Positions 1 to 7,490 of a stretch of 17,564 bases of DNA are shown one piece after another. The position numbers were made by a program, and so were the translations under genes. This DNA comes from Collinsella aerofaciens (lineage in GTDB: Bacteria; Actinomycetota; Coriobacteriia; Coriobacteriales; Coriobacteriaceae), in NCBI GenBank assembly GCA_021639365.1, contig JAJXHK010000040.1, positions 1-17,564 on the forward strand. The letters run 5' to 3'. The notes beneath the pieces were generated by a model that saw nothing but the letters and a program-made list of their open reading frames with translations, was not told where the DNA came from and ran no database searches. The first letter of the stretch is position 1. Each line of letters begins with the position of its first letter.

Positions 1-450
1 GAGTTCTTCCGCCGCGGCATCCCCGTGTGCATGGGCACCGACGCCTACACCCACGATATGCTCGAGAGCCTTAAGGTCTTCCTGATCATTCAGCGCCACA
101 ACGCCGCCATGCCCAACGTGGGCTGGTGCGAGGCCATGACCATGCTGTTCGAGAACAACGCCAAGATGGCGAGCAAGTACTTTGATCGCAAGCTCGGCGT
201 GCTCGAGGCCGGCGCTGCCGCCGACGTCATCGTCATGGACTACAAGCCCTTTACGCCGCTGAGCGAGGAGAATATCGACGGCCACATGCTCTTTGGCATG
301 ATGGGCAAAAACTGCCGCACCACCATCATCAACGGCCGCGTCCTGTACAAGGATCGCGAGTTTGTCGGTATCGATGAGGAAAAGATCAACGCGTGGACCA
401 TGGCTGAGTCCAAGAAGCTCTGGAGCACGCTCAACGATCGCACCTACTAA
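1..450 (+). CDS. ssnA: SsnA-family amidohydrolase, C-terminal part (5' end outside window)
   Basis: The reading frame is open from base 1 to a TAA at 448-450, so this is the last 149 residues of a gene that starts upstream. The segment MGTDAYTHDM (from base 31) matches the strand-8 GTD motif of the amidohydrolase superfamily; the Asp at 40-42 would be a metal ligand. The end of the protein has the usual composite beta-sandwich tail, with a GVLEAGAAADVIVMD stretch and an INGRVLYKD stretch. SsnA is annotated as a putative aminohydrolase (chlorohydrolase/guanine deaminase relatives) and is normally found beside ygfK and xdhD, as here. The substrate is not proven by sequence; a ring-opening or deaminating hydrolysis in purine breakdown is the likely role. 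SsnA is chosen over other ATZ/TRZ-type hydrolases mainly because of the next genes. No metal-binding HxH motif can be checked because the N-terminus is missing. Confidence 0.85.
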   Translation, partial: EFFRRGIPVCMGTDAYTHDMLESLKVFLIIQRHNAAMPNVGWCEAMTMLFENNAKMASKYFDRKLGVLEAGAAADVIVMDYKPFTPLSEENIDGHMLFGMMGKNCRTTIINGRVLYKDREFVGIDEEKINAWTMAESKKLWSTLNDRTY

Positions 451-464
451 TTACAAGTAGATTC

Positions 465-500
465 GCGCGCGTCGGATGTTTCGCCGCATCCGACGCGCGC
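465..500. repeat. Perfect 14-bp inverted repeat between ssnA and ygfK
   Basis: Bases 465-478 (GCGCGCGTCGGATG) are the exact reverse complement of 487-500, with an 8-base loop. The stem begins 14 bases after the ssnA stop. No T-run follows, so it is not a standard rho-independent terminator. It could stabilise the 3' end of the ssnA message, attenuate readthrough into ygfK, or be a dispersed palindrome. The rest of the gap (501-584) is GC-rich and holds a short GCGCT/AGCGC inverted repeat, and no clear promoter was seen. Confidence 0.8.
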
Positions 501-584
501 ATAGGCGGCCTCCGCGGGGTCGCCGGCGCTGTGCTAGCGCTACACCGTATTTGCGCCCGCCGCGCGGTCTCGCCGGGCGTTACA

Positions 585-592
585 GAGAGGAG
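585..592 (+). promoter_or_regulatory. Ribosome binding site that fixes the ygfK start
   Basis: GAGAGGAG lies 6 bases before ATG 599. The same frame stays open further upstream to an ATG at 476, but that stretch codes an Arg-rich sequence lying across the hairpin and has no Shine-Dalgarno, so 599 is the start. Confidence 0.85.
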
Positions 593-598
593 CTCACT

Positions 599-3598
599 AT
601 GAGCGACATCATGAGGCCGATCCCGTTTTCGCAGCTGATGAACTGGATCATCGAGGAGCACAAGACCCAGGACGCCATCTTTGGCGTGCGTAAGATGGTC
701 ACGACCAACCAGGAGGGTGCGCTTCCCATTTTTGACGAGCGCATCGAGACTCCGTTTGGCCCGGCTGCCGGTCCCAATACGCAGCTGGCCCAGAACATCG
801 TGGCCTCTTATGTGGCCGGTTCTCGCTTCTTTGAGCTCAAGACCGTCCAGGTTATGGACGGCGAGGAGCTTTCCAAGTGCGTCAACAAGCCCTGCATCGT
901 GGCTCAGGACGAGTGCTACAACTGCGAATGGTCGACCGAGCTCGAGGTTCCGCAGGCCTTTGCCGAGTACGTGAAGGCATGGTTTGCCTGCCACCTGATC
1001 GCTCGCGAGTACGGTCTGGGTAGCCCGGACGGCTTTGTCTTCAACATGTCGGTGGGCTATGACCTGGAGGGCATTAAGAGCCCCAAGGTCGACGCCTACA
1101 TCGAGGGCATGAAGGATGCCAGCGGCTCCGACGTCTGGAACGAGTGCCGTGCCTGGGCGCTTGCCAACCTGGACAAGTTTGAGCATGTCGACGCCGCGTT
1201 TGTCGAGTCCATCCCGGCGCGCGTCTCCAACTCCATCACCGAGTCTACCCTGCACGGCTGCCCGCCCGCCGAGATCGAGCGCATTGCGACCTACCTCATC
1301 ACCGAGAAGGGCCTCAATACCTACATCAAGTGCAACCCCACGCTGCTGGGCTATAAGTTTGCCCGCCAGCGCCTCAACGAGCTGGGCTTTGACTACATCG
1401 TCTTCGATGACACGCACTTCCGCGAGGACCTGCAGTGGGTCGACGCCGTGCCCATGTTCGAGCGCCTGATTGCCCTGTGCGCCGAGCGCGGCCTGGAGTT
1501 TGGCGTCAAGCTGACCAACACGTTCCCCGTCGACGTGACGAGGAACGAGCTGCCTTCCACCGAGATGTATATGTCCGGCCGTTCGCTGTTCTCGCTGACC
1601 ATCGAGGCTGCCCGCCGCATTACCGAGCAGTTTGACGGCAAGCTGCGCATCAGCTACTCCGGTGGTGCCACGGTCTACAACATCCGTGCCCTGTACGATG
1701 CCGGCATTTGGCCCGTTACCCTGGCGACCGACGTGCTCAAGCCCGGTGGATACGAGCGCTTTAGCCAGATGGCCGGCGAGTTTACCGACCTGGATGGCAA
1801 GCCGTTCGCGGGCGTCTCTCTCGAGGCCGTGACTGCGATCCAGACCGACTCGCTCACCAACCCGCTCTACAAGAAGCCGCTGCGCCCACTGCCCGACCGC
1901 AAGGTCGCCGGTAAGAGCCCGCTTTCCGACTGCTTTACCACGCCTTGCCGTACGAGCTGCCCCATCCAGCAGGATATCCCTGCCTATCTGGCGGCTGTTG
2001 ACGAGGGCCGCTACGAGGACGCGCTCAACATCATCATCGAGCGCAACGCCCTGCCGTTCATTACCGGTACCATCTGCCCGCATCCCTGCGGCCGTGCCTG
2101 CGAGCGTGCATTCTACGAGCCCGAGGGCGCCCAGATTCGCGCCAGCAAGCTCAAGGCCGCCCGCGAGGCCATGACCGCCGTGCTGCCCAAGCTGCGCGCC
2201 CAGGCCATTGCCAACGACGCCGAGCGCAACGTTGCCGTTATCGGCGGCGGCCCGGCCGGCCTGGCGACGGCGTTCTTCCTGACGCGCGCCGGCGTGCCCG
2301 TCACTATCTTCGAGGCCCGCGACTCTCTCGGCGGCGTGGTCCGTCACGTGATCCCCGAGTTCCGTATCGCGAGCGACGATATCTCCCACGATGCCGAGCT
2401 CTGTCTGGCCTTTGGCGCCAAGGTGCAGCTCAACGCCCGCGTGGAGTCCATTGACGAGCTCAAGGCTCAGGGCTTTACCGACGTGGTCGTGGCCACCGGT
2501 GCCTGGATGCCCGGCTCTGCAGGCTTGGGCGAGGGTGCCGAGCTCGACGTGCTGGAGTTCCTCGAGGCCGCCAAGAAGGGCGAGAAGCTCGAGCTGGGCG
2601 AGGACGTCGTGGTCATCGGCGCCGGCAACACCGCCATGGACGCGGCCCGCGTGGCCAAGCGCCTGGCAGGCGTGAAGAACGTGCGCCTGGTGTATCGCCG
2701 CACCAAGAAGCAGATGCCCGCCGATGAGGAAGAGCTCGATCTTGCTCTTGCCGACGGCGTTGAGTTCTGCGAGCTGCTGGCGCCCAAGGCACTCAACGGC
2801 GCCGTGCTGACCTGCGACGTTATGGAGCTTGGCGAGCCGGATGCAAGCGGTCGTCGCAGCCCCGTCGCCACGGGCGAGACCGTCGAGCTGCCCGCCACCA
2901 CGGTGATCTGTGCCGTGGGCGAGGGCATCGACGCTAGCCTGTACGACGCCGCGGGCGTCGAGCACGACCGTCGCGGCCGCCTTGCCGCCACCTCCACCGG
3001 CGTCGAGGGCGTCTGGGCTGCAGGCGATTGCCGTCGCGGTCCGGCCACCGTGGTCGAGGCTATTGCCGACGCCGCCGAGGTCGCCCGTGCCATCGCCGGC
3101 GTGGACTTTAACAAGTACGCCGACTGCAACGAGCAGGCCGGTCGCGAGGACGCCTGCTACGAGCGCAAGGGGTCGCTGTGCCGCGACAAGCGCAATTGCA
3201 CCAAGACCCGCTGCCTGGGCTGCGGCTCGGTGTGCGAGGTCTGCTGCGACGTGTGTCCCAACCGCGCCAACGTGGCAATTAAGGTGCCGGGCCTGGCCAA
3301 GCATCAGGTCGTCCATGTCGACGGCATGTGCAACGAGTGCGGCAACTGCGCCGTGTTCTGCCCCTACCAGGAGGGTCGTCCCTACAAGGACAAGCTCACC
3401 CTGTTCTGGAGCGATCAGGACATGGAGAACTCCGAGAACGAGGGCTTCCTGGCCGTGGACGAGGACCACTTTAAGGTTCGCGTCGCCGGCACGGTTCGCA
3501 CCGTCTCGGTCGATGCCGTCAACACCGGTCTGCCCGAGGCCGTCCGCCTGACCATCAAGGCCGTGCGCGACAGCTATCCGTATCTCCTTAAGAAATAG
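599..3598 (+). CDS. ygfK: YgfK-type multidomain flavin/iron-sulfur oxidoreductase
   Basis: This 999-residue protein is close to the usual YgfK length of about 1,030. Residues 1 to about 430 form a dihydroorotate/dihydropyrimidine dehydrogenase-like barrel. About 443-540 is a glutamate-synthase small-subunit type Fe-S region (CRTSCPIQQDIPAY, then CPHPCGRACE). A first dinucleotide site, GGGPAGLA, is near residue 547 (FAD) and a second, IGAGNTAMDAA, near 671 (NAD(P)H); GVWAAGDC near 804 closes the FAD fold. Two cysteine clusters follow, CLGCGSVCEVCCDVCP at about 871-887 and CNECGNCAVFCP at about 910-921. The layout resembles dihydropyrimidine dehydrogenase, with electrons passing from NAD(P)H through FAD and Fe-S centres to an N-terminal site. 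It was named as a selenate reductase subunit in E. coli, but its place beside ssnA and xdhD points to a redox step in purine degradation. The ferredoxin gene starts 11 bases downstream, so they are probably cotranscribed. The exact substrate is unknown. Confidence 0.92.
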   Translation: MSDIMRPIPFSQLMNWIIEEHKTQDAIFGVRKMVTTNQEGALPIFDERIETPFGPAAGPNTQLAQNIVASYVAGSRFFELKTVQVMDGEELSKCVNKPCIVAQDECYNCEWSTELEVPQAFAEYVKAWFACHLIAREYGLGSPDGFVFNMSVGYDLEGIKSPKVDAYIEGMKDASGSDVWNECRAWALANLDKFEHVDAAFVESIPARVSNSITESTLHGCPPAEIERIATYLITEKGLNTYIKCNPTLLGYKFARQRLNELGFDYIVFDDTHFREDLQWVDAVPMFERLIALCAERGLEFGVKLTNTFPVDVTRNELPSTEMYMSGRSLFSLTIEAARRITEQFDGKLRISYSGGATVYNIRALYDAGIWPVTLATDVLKPGGYERFSQMAGEFTDLDGKPFAGVSLEAVTAIQTDSLTNPLYKKPLRPLPDRKVAGKSPLSDCFTTPCRTSCPIQQDIPAYLAAVDEGRYEDALNIIIERNALPFITGTICPHPCGRACERAFYEPEGAQIRASKLKAAREAMTAVLPKLRAQAIANDAERNVAVIGGGPAGLATAFFLTRAGVPVTIFEARDSLGGVVRHVIPEFRIASDDISHDAELCLAFGAKVQLNARVESIDELKAQGFTDVVVATGAWMPGSAGLGEGAELDVLEFLEAAKKGEKLELGEDVVVIGAGNTAMDAARVAKRLAGVKNVRLVYRRTKKQMPADEEELDLALADGVEFCELLAPKALNGAVLTCDVMELGEPDASGRRSPVATGETVELPATTVICAVGEGIDASLYDAAGVEHDRRGRLAATSTGVEGVWAAGDCRRGPATVVEAIADAAEVARAIAGVDFNKYADCNEQAGREDACYERKGSLCRDKRNCTKTRCLGCGSVCEVCCDVCPNRANVAIKVPGLAKHQVVHVDGMCNECGNCAVFCPYQEGRPYKDKLTLFWSDQDMENSENEGFLAVDEDHFKVRVAGTVRTVSVDAVNTGLPEAVRLTIKAVRDSYPYLLKK

Positions 3599-3609
3599 GC
3601 GAGTCTCTT

Positions 3610-4089
3610 ATGGCCAAATCCATTCAACATAACGTGGCCTACGTTGCCTGCGGAAGCGGTTGCGCCTCCGCAGGCGGCGACGCCCGCTGCAGCGAAGGCT
3701 GCATTGGCTGTGGCGCCTGTGTCACGGCCTGCCCCCACGGTGCCATTGCGCTGGTCGATGGCATCGCCCGCGTGGATCGCTCCGAGTGCACGGGCTGTGG
3801 CCTGTGCGGCATGGCGTGTCCACAGCGCGTGATTGCCTTCGTTCCCGGCTACCAGAACATCCTGGTGCGCTGCAACAACACCGACAAGGGCGCCATTGCG
3901 CGCAAGATCTGCGATACGAGCTGCATCGGTTGCGGCATGTGCGCCAAAAAGTGCCCTGCCAGCGCTATCCGCATCGAGGACAACTGCGCCCATATCGATG
4001 GCGCGGACTGCCTGTCGTGTGGCATGTGCGCCGTCGTCTGCCCGCATGGCGCCATCCACGACCGCACCGGCATCGCCGCCGGCGTGTAG
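3610..4089 (+). CDS. Polyferredoxin with four [4Fe-4S] motifs (RnfB-like)
   Basis: This 159-residue protein has four CxxCxxCxxxC-P motifs: Cys31/34/37/41, Cys60/63/66/70, Cys105/108/111/115 and Cys134/137/140/144. The two pairs suggest two bacterial-type 2[4Fe-4S] folds joined by a linker at 72-100. Extra cysteines (14, 18, 27, 88, 101, 126) could hold another centre or be structural. It has no signal peptide or membrane segment, so it should be a cytoplasmic electron carrier. The gene lies 11 bases after ygfK and 12 bases before xdhD, which suggests one operon and a role carrying electrons between the two enzymes. The site before ATG 3610 is weak (GGCGAG near the ygfK stop), so translational coupling is possible. 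In the E. coli locus this position is held by a FAD-binding subunit gene instead. The family name is approximate, but the iron-sulfur role is secure. Confidence 0.88.
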   Translation: MAKSIQHNVAYVACGSGCASAGGDARCSEGCIGCGACVTACPHGAIALVDGIARVDRSECTGCGLCGMACPQRVIAFVPGYQNILVRCNNTDKGAIARKICDTSCIGCGMCAKKCPASAIRIEDNCAHIDGADCLSCGMCAVVCPHGAIHDRTGIAAGV

Positions 4090-4101
4090 AAGGGAATCAC
4101 C

Positions 4102-6879
4102 ATGGCACAGGAATTCACTTTTACCGTTAACGGCGTCGAGCGCACGACGACTCAGAACAAGCCGCTGCTCCGCTACTTGCGCGACGACCTGCACATCCAT
4201 TCTGCTAAGGACGGCTGCTCCGAGGGCGCCTGCGGTACCTGCACCATCCATGTAGACGGCGCGGCCGTCAAGGCCTGCGTACTGACCACCGCTCTTGCCG
4301 CCGGCCGCAACATCGTGACCGTCGAGGGCCTGCCCCAGGACGTGCGCGAGGCCTTTGTGTACGCCTTTGGCGCCGTGGGCGCCGTGCAGTGCGGTTTTTG
4401 CATCCCGGGTATGGTCATGGCGGGTGCAGCGCTCATCGCCGAGGACCCCGAGCCCACCGAGGAGCAGATCAAGTACGCCATCCGCGGCAACGTCTGCCGC
4501 TGTACCGGCTACAAGAAGATTATCGAGGGCATTGCGCTGGCCGCTGCGGTGCTCCGCGGCGAAAAGCAGATCGACGAGGACCTGGAGCGCGGTGACGACT
4601 ACGGCGTAGGCAAGCGCGCCTTCCGTATCGACGTGCGCAAGAAGGTGCTCGGCGAGGGCAAATACCCCGATGACATCGACGAGCTCGATCAACCGGGTCT
4701 GACCTACGCCAGCGCCGTGCGCTCCAAGTATCCGCGCGCCCGCGTGCTCTCCATCGATACCTCCAAGGCCGAGGCCCTGCCCGGTGTGGTGGGCATCCTA
4801 CGCGCCGAGGACGTGCCGGTCAACCAGGTCGGCCACCTTATCCAGGACTGGGACGTCATGATCGCCCAGGGCGATATCACCCGCTGCGTGGGCGATGCCA
4901 TTGTGCTGGTGGTTGCCGAGGACGAGGCGACGCTCGAGAAGGCCAAGAAGCTCGTAAAGATCGATTACGAGCCGCTGGAGCCCGTGCGCAACATTGTCGA
5001 GGCCAGGGCTGCCGACGCTCCGCGCCTGCACGACAGTTTCTTTGCCTTTGGCAACACGGTGGAGCTCAAGGACAACGTGTGCCAGAGCCGTCACGTGACG
5101 CGCGGCGACGCCGCCAAGGCGCTGGCAGAGAGCGCGTTCACCGTGACGCAGCGCTTTACCACGCCCTTTACCGAGCATGCCTTCTTGGAGCCCGAGTGCG
5201 CCGTGGCATTTCCGTACAAGAACGGCGTCAAGGTGCAGTCGACCGACCAGGGTGCCTACGATACGCGCAAAGAGTGCGCCCATATGTTTGGCTGGGATAA
5301 CGAGCCCGAGCGTGTGGTCGTCGAGACCATGCTCGTGGGCGGCGGCTTTGGCGGTAAGGAGGACGTGTCCATCCAGCACTTGGCCGCGCTCGCCGCATAT
5401 AAGTTCCAGCGTCCTGTGAAGTGCAAGCTCACGCGTGCCGAGTCGCTCGCGTTCCATCCCAAGCGCCATGCCATGGACGGCACCTTTACACTGGGCTGCG
5501 ACGCCGAGGGCAACTTTACCGGCCTGGACTGCGAGATCAACTTCGATACCGGTGCCTACGCGTCGCTGTGCGGCCCGGTGCTCGAGCGCGCCTGCACGCA
5601 TGCCGTCGGTCCCTACAAGTACCAGAACACCGACATTCGCGGCTTTGGCTACTACACCAACAACCCGCCCGCCGGTGCGTACCGTGGCTTTGGCGTCTGC
5701 CAGTCCGAGTTTGCGCTCGAGAGCCTGATCGACCTGCTGGCCGAGAAGGTCGGCCTGGATCCGTGGGAGATTCGCTTCCGGAACGCCATCGAGCCGGGCG
5801 AGGTTTTGCCCAACGGCCAGATTGCCGATTGCTCCACGGCGCTGAAGGAGACGCTGCTCGAGGTCAAGGATGCCTACTACGCGCATCCCGGACACGCCGG
5901 TATCGCCTGCGCCATGAAGAACGCCGGCGTGGGCGTGGGTCTGCCCGATGCCGGCCGCTGCAAGATTCGCGTCGAGAACGGTGTGGCTGTGGTCTATGCC
6001 GCCACGTCCGACATCGGCCAGGGCTGCAACACCGTCTTTTTGCAGGACGTTGCCGAGGCGTGCGGTCTGCCGCTGAGTTGCATTGCCAATGGCGAGTGCT
6101 CCACCGAGAACGCTCCCGACTCCGGCACCACGTCTGGCTCGCGTCAGACGGTCGTGACCGGCGAGGCCGTGCGCGGCGCCGCCTTCCTGCTGCGCGATGC
6201 CATGGTTGGCATCGAGGCTGGTAAGCCTGCGCCTGATGCTCCTGTGAGCGCGCATGGCGACGGCGTCAAGATCGAATACGACGACGGTCGCGCCTACCAG
6301 CTGCGCACGCAGGAGCTCGTCGCCGGTCAGGGTATGCATCCTCAGGATCCCGCGACCGCCATCAAGGCGCTCGAGGGATGCGAGTTTGGCTACGTGTATC
6401 TGGAGCCGACCGACAAGCTGGGCGCCGACGTGCCCAACCCCAAGAGCCACATCTGCTACGGTTTTGCCACGCATGTGGTCATTCTGGATGATGACGGCCG
6501 TGTGAGCGAGGTCTATGCCGCGCACGATTCCGGCAAGGTGGTCAACCCCATCTCCATCCAGGGTCAGATCGAAGGCGGCGTGCTCATGGGCATGGGCTAC
6601 GCGCTTACCGAGGACTGGCCGCTCAAGGACTGCGTACCCCAGGCAAGGTACGGTACGCTCGGGCTGTTCCGTGCGCCCGAGATTCCGGATATCCACGCCA
6701 TTTACGTGGAGAAGGACGAGCTGTTGCCCGTGGCATATGGCGGCAAGGGCATCGGCGAGATCGCGACGATCCCCACGGCGCCCGCCGTGCAGAATGCCTA
6801 CCGCGCGTTTGACGGCAAGCTGCGCCCGGATCTGCCCATGGTGGATACGCCGTACAGCCGCGCTCGTCACCGCGGGTAG
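4102..6879 (+). CDS. xdhD: XdhD-type molybdenum hydroxylase (2Fe-2S plus molybdopterin fusion)
   Basis: This 925-residue protein is near the E. coli XdhD length (956). Residues 1-80 are a plant-type 2Fe-2S domain with Cys39/44/47/59. The second 2Fe-2S domain has Cys97/100 and Cys132/134 (CGFC and CRCTGY). From about residue 165 on is the xanthine-dehydrogenase molybdopterin region, with GGGFGGKED, GAYRGFGVCQ, and GGKGIGEIAT, in which Glu886 matches the catalytic glutamate of the family. The expected reaction is hydroxylation of a purine carbon with water, or its reductive reverse. No FAD domain is fused or encoded next to it, so electrons must leave through the 2Fe-2S centres to another carrier, probably the ferredoxin upstream. 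XdhD relatives are often listed as selenium-dependent molybdenum hydroxylases; selenium here is not visible from sequence. The site AGAAGGG at 4088-4094 supports ATG 4102. Confidence 0.93.
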   Translation: MAQEFTFTVNGVERTTTQNKPLLRYLRDDLHIHSAKDGCSEGACGTCTIHVDGAAVKACVLTTALAAGRNIVTVEGLPQDVREAFVYAFGAVGAVQCGFCIPGMVMAGAALIAEDPEPTEEQIKYAIRGNVCRCTGYKKIIEGIALAAAVLRGEKQIDEDLERGDDYGVGKRAFRIDVRKKVLGEGKYPDDIDELDQPGLTYASAVRSKYPRARVLSIDTSKAEALPGVVGILRAEDVPVNQVGHLIQDWDVMIAQGDITRCVGDAIVLVVAEDEATLEKAKKLVKIDYEPLEPVRNIVEARAADAPRLHDSFFAFGNTVELKDNVCQSRHVTRGDAAKALAESAFTVTQRFTTPFTEHAFLEPECAVAFPYKNGVKVQSTDQGAYDTRKECAHMFGWDNEPERVVVETMLVGGGFGGKEDVSIQHLAALAAYKFQRPVKCKLTRAESLAFHPKRHAMDGTFTLGCDAEGNFTGLDCEINFDTGAYASLCGPVLERACTHAVGPYKYQNTDIRGFGYYTNNPPAGAYRGFGVCQSEFALESLIDLLAEKVGLDPWEIRFRNAIEPGEVLPNGQIADCSTALKETLLEVKDAYYAHPGHAGIACAMKNAGVGVGLPDAGRCKIRVENGVAVVYAATSDIGQGCNTVFLQDVAEACGLPLSCIANGECSTENAPDSGTTSGSRQTVVTGEAVRGAAFLLRDAMVGIEAGKPAPDAPVSAHGDGVKIEYDDGRAYQLRTQELVAGQGMHPQDPATAIKALEGCEFGYVYLEPTDKLGADVPNPKSHICYGFATHVVILDDDGRVSEVYAAHDSGKVVNPISIQGQIEGGVLMGMGYALTEDWPLKDCVPQARYGTLGLFRAPEIPDIHAIYVEKDELLPVAYGGKGIGEIATIPTAPAVQNAYRAFDGKLRPDLPMVDTPYSRARHRG

Positions 6880-6884
6880 AGTAG

Positions 6885-6919
6885 AGCGCGGACGGCCATC
6901 GCTGACTGCCGTCTGCGCT
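6885..6919 (+). other. Hairpin directly after xdhD
   Basis: Bases 6886-6896 pair with 6908-6918 over 11 bp with one G-U, and A6885 pairs with T6919, leaving an 11-base loop. It starts 6 bases after the xdhD stop and is followed by only two T residues, so alone it is a weak terminator. It likely works with the stronger hairpin 30 bases further on or protects the mRNA end. Confidence 0.6.
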
Positions 6920-6947
6920 TGCCATCAACTTTATAAGCTGCGCCTTT

Positions 6948-6979
6948 GGCCCCAGCTCCAACGTGAGCCGGGGCCTTTT
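6948..6979 (+). terminator. Rho-independent terminator of the ygfK-xdhD operon
   Basis: GGCCCCAGCTC (6948-6958) pairs with GAGCCGGGGCC (6965-6975), an 11-bp stem with one mismatch and a 6-base loop, followed by TTTT. It marks the end of the left catabolic block; the repeat array starts 21 bases later. Confidence 0.85.
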
Positions 6980-7000
6980 GCTTGGAGCGCCTCCGCATAC

Positions 7001-7467
7001 GGAAGCTGCGTCCCGGATTTGGCGCTCAGAATGGGATGCGCTTTCCCTTTGGAGCCCTCGGCGGAAATTACAACCCAGAATTGGCACTCAGAAAGGGATG
7101 TGCTTTCCTTTTTGGGCCCTCGGCGGAAACTACGTCCCGGAATCCAGCCCCGGAGTGAGATGCGCTTTCCGGATTGGCCCTCAACCGGAAGCTGTGTCCC
7201 GGAATCATGCCTCAGAATGGGATGCGTTTTCCGCTGGCCGGTCGTTTGGAAAGCGCATCCCAGTTTGAGTGTTTATTCCGGGATACGGTTTCCGCTGAAG
7301 GACTCAACCGGAAAGCCTGTCCAGCTCTGAGACGGGATTCCGGGACACGCTTTCCGCCAGGTCCGCCATCCGAAAAGTGCATCCCGTTTTGAGTGTCCAG
7401 GCTGGGACGCGCTTTCCGTTGGCGTGGCCGTTGGGAAAACGCGGCCCAGATAGGGGGGATGCGATCC
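7001..7467. repeat. Array A: eight 62-bp units of alternating 14-bp arms
   Basis: Arms of the form GGAAA-SYRCR-TCCC start at 7001, 7063, 7125, 7187, 7248, 7310, 7372 and 7434, a period of 62 (once 61). Each is followed 32 bases later by the opposite-facing arm, near GGGATGCGCTTTCC (7033, 7095, 7157, 7219, 7280, 7342, 7404); the eighth unit is decayed (7456-7467). The 18-base segment inside each unit reads GGAAT...CTCAGAAT in units 1-4, and the reverse complement pattern, TTTGAG...ATTCC, in units 5-7. The unit orientation therefore flips at about 7233-7247. Open frames exist here in several phases but look like by-products of the repeat. Function is unknown. Hairpin RNA, protein-binding array or mobile repeat are all possible. 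It is unlike CRISPR, whose repeats do not alternate in direction. Confidence 0.9.
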
Positions 7468-7490
7468 GGCGATGCGTGGCCTAGCAGCTC

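Noticed and set aside
431..3469. Very long open frame on the - strand opposite ygfK
   Set aside because: It mirrors ygfK codons in a GC-rich gene, has Gly/Ala/His/Val-rich low-complexity content and no ribosome binding site. ygfK has clear domains on the other strand.
4798..6870. Long - strand frame opposite xdhD
   Set aside because: It is a shadow of xdhD with biased composition and no recognisable motif.
7001..7467. CRISPR array
   Set aside because: The repeats are only 14 bp, degenerate, and alternate in direction; the inner segments are themselves related between units; no cas gene is present.
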